From Janthinobacterium sp. B9-8 (lineage in GTDB: Bacteria > Pseudomonadota > Gammaproteobacteria > Burkholderiales > Chitinibacteraceae), in the NCBI RefSeq assembly GCF_000969645.2, contig NZ_CP014222.1, positions 1,987,740-2,051,739 of the forward strand: a stretch of DNA of 64,000 bases. Reading direction: 5' to 3'. The position numbers were made by a program, and so were the translations under genes. Positions 60,634 to 64,000 of this stretch are shown here, piece by piece. The notes under the pieces were generated by a model that was not told the origin of the DNA, did not search any database, and was given only the letters and a program-made list of their open reading frames with translations. Positions within the stretch are counted from its first letter, which is position 1, and every line of letters starts with the position of its first letter.

Positions 60634-60845
60634 GCGTCCTCAAAGTCAGCGGTCGCTTTAAAGAGGAAACCGCGAAAAAAGTAGCGGATTTTCTGTCCTT
60701 TGCCGGTTTCACCGTCATGGATGCGATCGACTACATGCCCAAAAAAGGCACGAGCGAGTTTCAAGTTTTAATTGATACGCCCAACACCAAGTCCGCCCTG
60801 AAGCGCATTGCTGCAGAGTGCGGCTATCCGGTAACGGTCAAGTAG
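60630..60845 (+). CDS. Small phage protein, 71 residues
   Basis: A 71-residue protein (MSVLKVSGRFKEETAKKVAD) with a compact beta-alpha layout (FAGFTVMDAIDYMPKKGTSE, then ALKRIAAECGYPVTV), reminiscent of small ferredoxin-like folds. It is coupled to the previous gene by ATGA and followed by a terminator. The function is unknown. Confidence 0.6.
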   Translation: MSVLKVSGRFKEETAKKVADFLSFAGFTVMDAIDYMPKKGTSEFQVLIDTPNTKSALKRIAAECGYPVTVK

Positions 60846-60873
60846 TTATCAAATACCCATCAAGTAAACCAAT

Positions 60874-60896
60874 ACCGCACTGATGCGGTTTTTTTA
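60874..60896 (+). terminator. Intrinsic terminator before the recombination genes
   Basis: ACCGCA and TGCGGT pair (60874-60879 with 60884-60889) across CTGA, with six to seven Ts. It separates the small-gene operon from the Sak4-like/SSB operon. Confidence 0.8.
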
Positions 60897-60918
60897 CGCC
60901 TGAATTTGGAGAAATGGC

Positions 60919-61107
60919 ATGAATAAGCAGCAATTCAAACAGCTGTGGGGAGAGACGCGGCAAAAGGCCCGCGCTAGCAAACTCATTGCTTGGGATTTGC
61001 CTCGATACCCAACGTTCACCTTTGCCAATCACTACTTTTGGCTTCGGTGCCGCCCATTTATCCATCAACACCTCAGCCCCACCGAAAAACGGGCGCTCCC
61101 TTTTTAA
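60919..61107 (+). CDS. Small phage protein, 62 residues
   Basis: A 62-residue frame (MNKQQFKQLWGETRQKARAS) with TTGGAG ahead of its start. It is basic and aromatic-rich at the end (HYFWLRCRPFIHQHLSP). Its stop lies 11 bases before the start of the ATPase gene and overlaps that gene's ribosome binding site. Unknown function. Confidence 0.55.
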   Translation: MNKQQFKQLWGETRQKARASKLIAWDLPRYPTFTFANHYFWLRCRPFIHQHLSPTEKRALPF

Positions 61108-61118
61108 GGATCAATATC

Positions 61119-61991
61119 ATGCAATTTCAAAAGGCACAGCGCAAGAAAGCTAAGCTACGGCTGGCACTGACTGGCCCAAGTGGATCAGGTAAGACCTACG
61201 GCGCACTACTGGTAGCCAAAGGCCTTGGCGGAAAAATAGCCCTGATCGATACGGAAAAAGGCAGTGCAAGCCTGTATTCGCACATCGCTGATTTTGATGT
61301 GTTGGAGCTTTTAGCTCCCTACTCTCCAGAGCGATTTATTGATGCGATTAATGCCGCTGAGTCGGGCGGCTACGATGTTTTAATCATCGATTCCACCACC
61401 CACGAATGGTCTGGCGTTGGCGGGTGTCTTGAGCTGGTTGATGCAGTAGCCAAGGCAAAGTTTAAGGGCAATTCTTGGTCGGCATGGAATGAAGTAACGC
61501 CGCGCCACCGGAAATTTATCGACACCATCCTGCAATCCCCCTTGCACATCATTGCAACCATGCGAAGCAAGACAGAAACAGCGCAGGTAGAGGTTAATGG
61601 ACGCAAGACGGTACAGAAGCTGGGAATGAAGGCCGAACAGCGAGACGGCTCAGAGTACGAATTCACCACAGTCCTTGATATTACCCATGACGGCAACTTG
61701 GCGATGGTAAGCAAGGACAGAACGGGGTTATTTAAAGATCCTATTCAGCTATCAGAGCGCACAGGGCAAATGCTGATTGAGTGGCTAGAAAGCGGCAAAG
61801 ACCCCGCCGCAATGGACGCCGAAGAGGTAGCGCTTGCGGTTGAAGCGCTAAATGCTTGCGAGTCACTTGGGCAGGCGCAAGGTATATTTGGCGGGGCATG
61901 GAAGCGTTGCCCTGATGGGCTAAAGACCTCGCTAAAAGCAACGTATGACAAAGTAAAAGCTGACCTAGCCGCGCAACAGGAGCCCGCATAG
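61119..61991 (+). CDS. Sak4/RecA-like phage recombination ATPase
   Basis: A 290-residue AAA/RecA-like protein. The ATG at 61119 follows AAGGA and is preferred to the longer frame. Walker A GPSGSGKT is at residues about 19-26 and Walker B VLIIDSTTHEW at about 84-94. The later segment HIIATMRSKTE resembles the Sak4-type single-strand annealing proteins, which work with the SSB encoded just downstream, as seen here. It likely promotes phage recombination or double-strand break repair. Confidence 0.82.
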   Translation: MQFQKAQRKKAKLRLALTGPSGSGKTYGALLVAKGLGGKIALIDTEKGSASLYSHIADFDVLELLAPYSPERFIDAINAAESGGYDVLIIDSTTHEWSGVGGCLELVDAVAKAKFKGNSWSAWNEVTPRHRKFIDTILQSPLHIIATMRSKTETAQVEVNGRKTVQKLGMKAEQRDGSEYEFTTVLDITHDGNLAMVSKDRTGLFKDPIQLSERTGQMLIEWLESGKDPAAMDAEEVALAVEALNACESLGQAQGIFGGAWKRCPDGLKTSLKATYDKVKADLAAQQEPA

Positions 61992-61992
61992 C

Positions 61993-62391
61993 ATGAATAA
62001 AATCACAATTACTGGCCGACTTGGCCGAGATTCTGAATTAAGAGCACTACCGAATGGCGACCCTGTTCTGTCTTTTGCCGTAGCTGATGATGTTGGTTTT
62101 GGCGAAAAGAAGCACACGCAGTGGTTTAGTTGCGCCCTCTTCGGCAAACGAGCACAGGCATTGGCGGCTTACTTAAAAAAGGGACAGCAAATCGTTGTGT
62201 TTGGTTCGCTTGATCTACGCGAATGGAATGACAAAGAAGGGCAAAAGCGAACCACTCCAGAGGTGCGCGTAGACGAGGTGGTACTTGGAAGTAGACCAGA
62301 GTCAACCAAGCCTGCCGCTGCGCCAAGCCCTACGCCAGCCCCTAGCGAGCAAAATTCATTCAGCGATTTTGAAGACGACATTCCTTTCTGA
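61993..62391 (+). CDS. ssb: Single-stranded DNA-binding protein
   Basis: A 132-residue SSB with the OB-fold start MNKITITGRLGRDSELRALP, VLSFAVADDV and WFSCALFGKRAQALAAYLKK. The Pro/Ala/Ser linker leads to the acidic tip DFEDDIPF, which recruits partner proteins. It is shorter than host SSB. The start is one base after the Sak4-like stop, and it precedes the Gp157-like gene. Confidence 0.95.
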   Translation: MNKITITGRLGRDSELRALPNGDPVLSFAVADDVGFGEKKHTQWFSCALFGKRAQALAAYLKKGQQIVVFGSLDLREWNDKEGQKRTTPEVRVDEVVLGSRPESTKPAAAPSPTPAPSEQNSFSDFEDDIPF

Positions 62392-62399
62392 GGTCAGCC

Positions 62400-62900
62400 A
62401 TGAACCTATATCAAATGAATCGAGAATTTCTCGATGCAGTGCAAGACCTGTCTGCGCAGCTTGAAGCGGGCGATATCACACAACAAATATTTGATGACAC
62501 CATTGAGGGGCTGGCTTTTGAGCCCGAGCAAAAGGCCCTGAACGTAGCGAAGTACATCCGCAGCTTAGAAATTGAAGCGGAGGCCATTAAGGTGGTAGAA
62601 GATGCACGCAAATCGGCCCGTGAGTCGCTGCAAAAGAAAGCCGCAAGCTTACGTGAGTATCTGGCCCGTGAATTGGACGCTAGCGGGCTAAGCCCCAAAG
62701 ATAGCGAAATCAGCGTATCTACTAAGCGCAATCCGCCAAGCGTTTTGGTCGATGATTTTGACAAGCTAGACGCCGAGTTTGTTCGTGTTGTGCCCGAGAA
62801 ATATGAGGCGGACAAAAATAAACTAAAGGACGCGCTAAAAGCGGGCCGAGAAATAGACGGCGCACGGCTGGAACGGAAATTAGCACTCACGATTAAGTAA
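62400..62900 (+). CDS. Gp157-family (siphovirus Gp157-like) protein
   Basis: A 166-residue coiled-coil protein of the Gp157 family. It has IFDDTIEGLAFEPEQKALNV near residues 30-50 and long Glu/Lys/Ala helices. The conserved basic centre is VSTKRNPPSVLVDDFDKLD, and the end is AGREIDGARLERKLALTIK. The family is linked to phage recombination and resistance in other phages, without a known mechanism. It follows ssb and closes with a terminator. Confidence 0.85.
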   Translation: MNLYQMNREFLDAVQDLSAQLEAGDITQQIFDDTIEGLAFEPEQKALNVAKYIRSLEIEAEAIKVVEDARKSARESLQKKAASLREYLARELDASGLSPKDSEISVSTKRNPPSVLVDDFDKLDAEFVRVVPEKYEADKNKLKDALKAGREIDGARLERKLALTIK

Positions 62901-62904
62901 CCCC

Positions 62905-62930
62905 TAAGCCCGCTGATGCGGGCTTTTACT
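62905..62930 (+). terminator. Intrinsic terminator after the recombination genes
   Basis: AGCCCGC and GCGGGCT pair around TGAT, followed by a short T-rich run (TTTACTT). It lies just behind the Gp157-like stop codon. Confidence 0.7.
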
Positions 62931-62942
62931 TGGATGATGATT

Positions 62943-63359
62943 ATGAGAAAAGTAACGATTCACCCTGAAGAGCACCCAATGCATGCGACTGGGCTTTTTC
63001 ATTGCTGGGGACAGTGCTTTGTTGAAGAAAGAGATTTCAATGGTTCGTACAGCGTTGCAATTATTGAGCTGGAAGATGGCCGTATTGCTGAGGTTTTACC
63101 TGAGCAAGTCAAATTCCTCACCCCGCCAGATCAAGAGGTAGCAACCCTACGCGATCAGTTTGCATTGCAAGCAATTAGCACGGCCCTATCGTCATCAGAC
63201 CGGCGTTTCTTTTGTCAGAATCAAGACAAAGAAGCTGTTTGGGCTTACGAAATTGCAGATGCGATGCTTAAGGCGCGAACTGAAAAGAAATTCAACCGTG
63301 CTGAGCGTATTGCTGAGCTGGAAAAAGAAGTTGAAGCGCTGAAATGCAACGCCGAATAA
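62943..63359 (+). CDS. Phage hypothetical protein, 138 residues
   Basis: A 138-residue protein (MRKVTIHPEEHPMHATGLFH). The ATG at 62943 is chosen because the frame upstream lies in the terminator. An N-terminal beta-rich part (YSVAIIELEDGRIAEVLPEQ) is followed by a C-terminal coiled coil (NRAERIAELEKEVEALK). Its end overlaps a 21-base direct repeat. The function is unknown. Confidence 0.6.
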   Translation: MRKVTIHPEEHPMHATGLFHCWGQCFVEERDFNGSYSVAIIELEDGRIAEVLPEQVKFLTPPDQEVATLRDQFALQAISTALSSSDRRFFCQNQDKEAVWAYEIADAMLKARTEKKFNRAERIAELEKEVEALKCNAE

Positions 63360-63669
63360 TCCATTTTATTGAGGCAAGCCGATGAGTAAAACAATTCAAT
63401 CAATAGAGCTTTACCAACCAAGCAATGGCACGGAAGGCGAGTTATTTATCAGTGATTGGTGTGCTAATTGTGAGCAAGATAAAGAACACAATTGCCCAAT
63501 ACTTGGCAAAACCATGCAATACAACATTGATGACCCAGAATATCCAAAGGAATGGGTAAAAACTCAAAGCGGGCCAAAATGCACTGTATTTATAGAAGTG
63601 GGCGGCTCAATTCCAATTATTGATACTAAAACATTGAGTCTATTTTAAAAATGCAACGCCGAATAATCC
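63342..63669. repeat. Direct repeat pair flanking the 88-residue gene
   Basis: A 21-base sequence (starting AAATGCAACGCCG) occurs perfectly at 63342-63362 and 63649-63669. The segment between holds exactly one gene. Removal of one repeat plus the gene would restore an uninterrupted sequence. This looks like a gene gained or lost by recombination between short repeats. Confidence 0.85.
63382..63648 (+). CDS. Cys-rich phage protein between direct repeats
   Basis: An 88-residue protein (MSKTIQSIELYQPSNGTEGE) with ISDWCANCEQDKEHNCPILG, a C-x2-C...C pattern that may bind zinc or iron. The second half has PKCTVFIEV. GAGGCAAG lies before its ATG. It is flanked by 21-base repeats, so it seems to be a recent cassette in this prophage. 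Confidence 0.65.
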   Translation: MSKTIQSIELYQPSNGTEGELFISDWCANCEQDKEHNCPILGKTMQYNIDDPEYPKEWVKTQSGPKCTVFIEVGGSIPIIDTKTLSLF

Positions 63670-63734
63670 GCACCATATCTTGCCAGCGCCGCCGAATCCG
63701 CGCATGGCAGCAGATCAAGCAAGCCCGCAAGTAA
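63651..63734 (+). CDS. Tiny basic ORF (27 residues)
   Basis: A 27-codon frame (MQRRIIRTISCQRRRIRAWQ) that begins inside the second copy of the 21-base direct repeat. Its composition is very basic. The first repeat copy starts the same reading frame but ends after 13 codons. It may be a real leader peptide or chance. Confidence 0.25.
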   Translation: MQRRIIRTISCQRRRIRAWQQIKQARK

Positions 63735-63749
63735 GCGGGCTTTATTTTT
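63721..63749 (+). terminator. Intrinsic terminator near the window end
   Basis: AAGCCCGC and GCGGGCTT (63721-63728 with 63735-63742) pair around a six-base loop; TTATTTTTG follows. The stem overlaps the stop of the tiny ORF. Confidence 0.75.
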
Positions 63750-63760
63750 GTGGAATCAAA

Positions 63761-64000
63761 ATGCAGCTACACACAATCAGAAAGACAGAAATTTCACTGT
63801 CTGGCGATGAGCTGGACACAATGCGCGAAATTCTAAAACTGGCCCACGAACGGCTACGCAACGCGCCCTTGATTCAAATGAGTGGGTCACCACTTGAACG
63901 CCAAGCTGGCTTAGTTGGCCCTGATCTGTTTCGGGTTAAGACAATGCTTCAGCAGATGGGTGCGCATCTTGGCGCTCACCTCCCCTACGATTCTGAGCCA
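63761..64000 (+). CDS. Partial phage gene at the window edge
   Basis: A frame of at least 80 codons starting MQLHTIRKTEISLSGDELDT and still open at the edge. The visible part is helical (MREILKLAHERLRNAPLIQM) with no recognised domain. It starts after a terminator, so it probably has its own promoter or is reached by read-through. Confidence 0.6.
   Translation, partial: MQLHTIRKTEISLSGDELDTMREILKLAHERLRNAPLIQMSGSPLERQAGLVGPDLFRVKTMLQQMGAHLGAHLPYDSEP

Overview
The window suggests a Gram-negative, probably betaproteobacterial (Neisseriales-like) chromosome. That placement is inferred from the general gene style and the mixed base composition, not from a marker gene. Positions 1 to about 18,130 are host chromosome. 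From tRNA-Ser(GGA) at 18,041-18,131 to the right edge of the window lies a temperate phage with podovirus-type virion genes. Its far end, and presumably its integrase, are outside the window.

Host part (1-18,040). In order: the start of a conserved COG4255/RpfE-like gene; a bacterial RIO-type protein kinase; a YhcH/YjgK-type cupin; a 3,313-residue type I-secreted RTX adhesin with a LapA-like retention module, 19 VCBS-type repeats, a PA14-like domain and a LexA-box-like palindrome upstream; an ArsC-type low-molecular-weight phosphatase/arsenate reductase; a FUSC-family membrane protein; a lipoprotein; a DUF2165 membrane protein; and two small unknown genes. About 65 bp at 16.70-16.77 kb resembles the 5' end of the prophage's largest gene, so it may be a relic of a relative.

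Prophage late region (18.3-45.1 kb, minus strand). Reading leftwards from the regulatory centre the order is TerS, TerL, portal, scaffold, N4-gp56-type capsid, connector/adaptor, tail and fibre proteins, internal virion proteins, a 2,605-residue polyvalent ejection protein (lytic transglycosylase, ADP-ribosyltransferase-like and HEXXH metallopeptidase-like parts), holin, GH19 endolysin and a small membrane protein. No tape measure, sheath or long-tail genes are seen, which fits a short-tailed phage. Two plus-strand genes (27,993-28,777) sit among these minus-strand genes as morons.

Prophage early/regulatory region (45.3-56 kb). The leftward operon runs Cro-like, CII-like, antirepressor, DUF1376 replication protein, DnaC-like loader, NinB, HNH-type protein, DUF1064 nuclease-like protein and a gene in the position of a late regulator. 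Most of its genes overlap by ATGA. A divergent HTH repressor at 53,836 is surrounded by ATGAGTAT-type palindromes. The same half-sites recur at 56.92-56.98 kb, before the rightward operon, next to a minus-strand gene joining a HARE-type HTH to a PD-(D/E)XK-like nuclease.

Prophage right arm (57-64 kb, plus strand). Small phage genes are followed by a Sak4/RecA-like ATPase, SSB and a Gp157-like protein, i.e. a recombination module. Between the small genes lie three non-coding stretches with unusually dense inverted repeats (57.16-57.22, 57.64-58.02 and 58.65-59.23 kb). The longest, about 580 nt, folds on paper into multi-branched domains and ends in an intrinsic terminator. It is the best candidate in the window for something undescribed.
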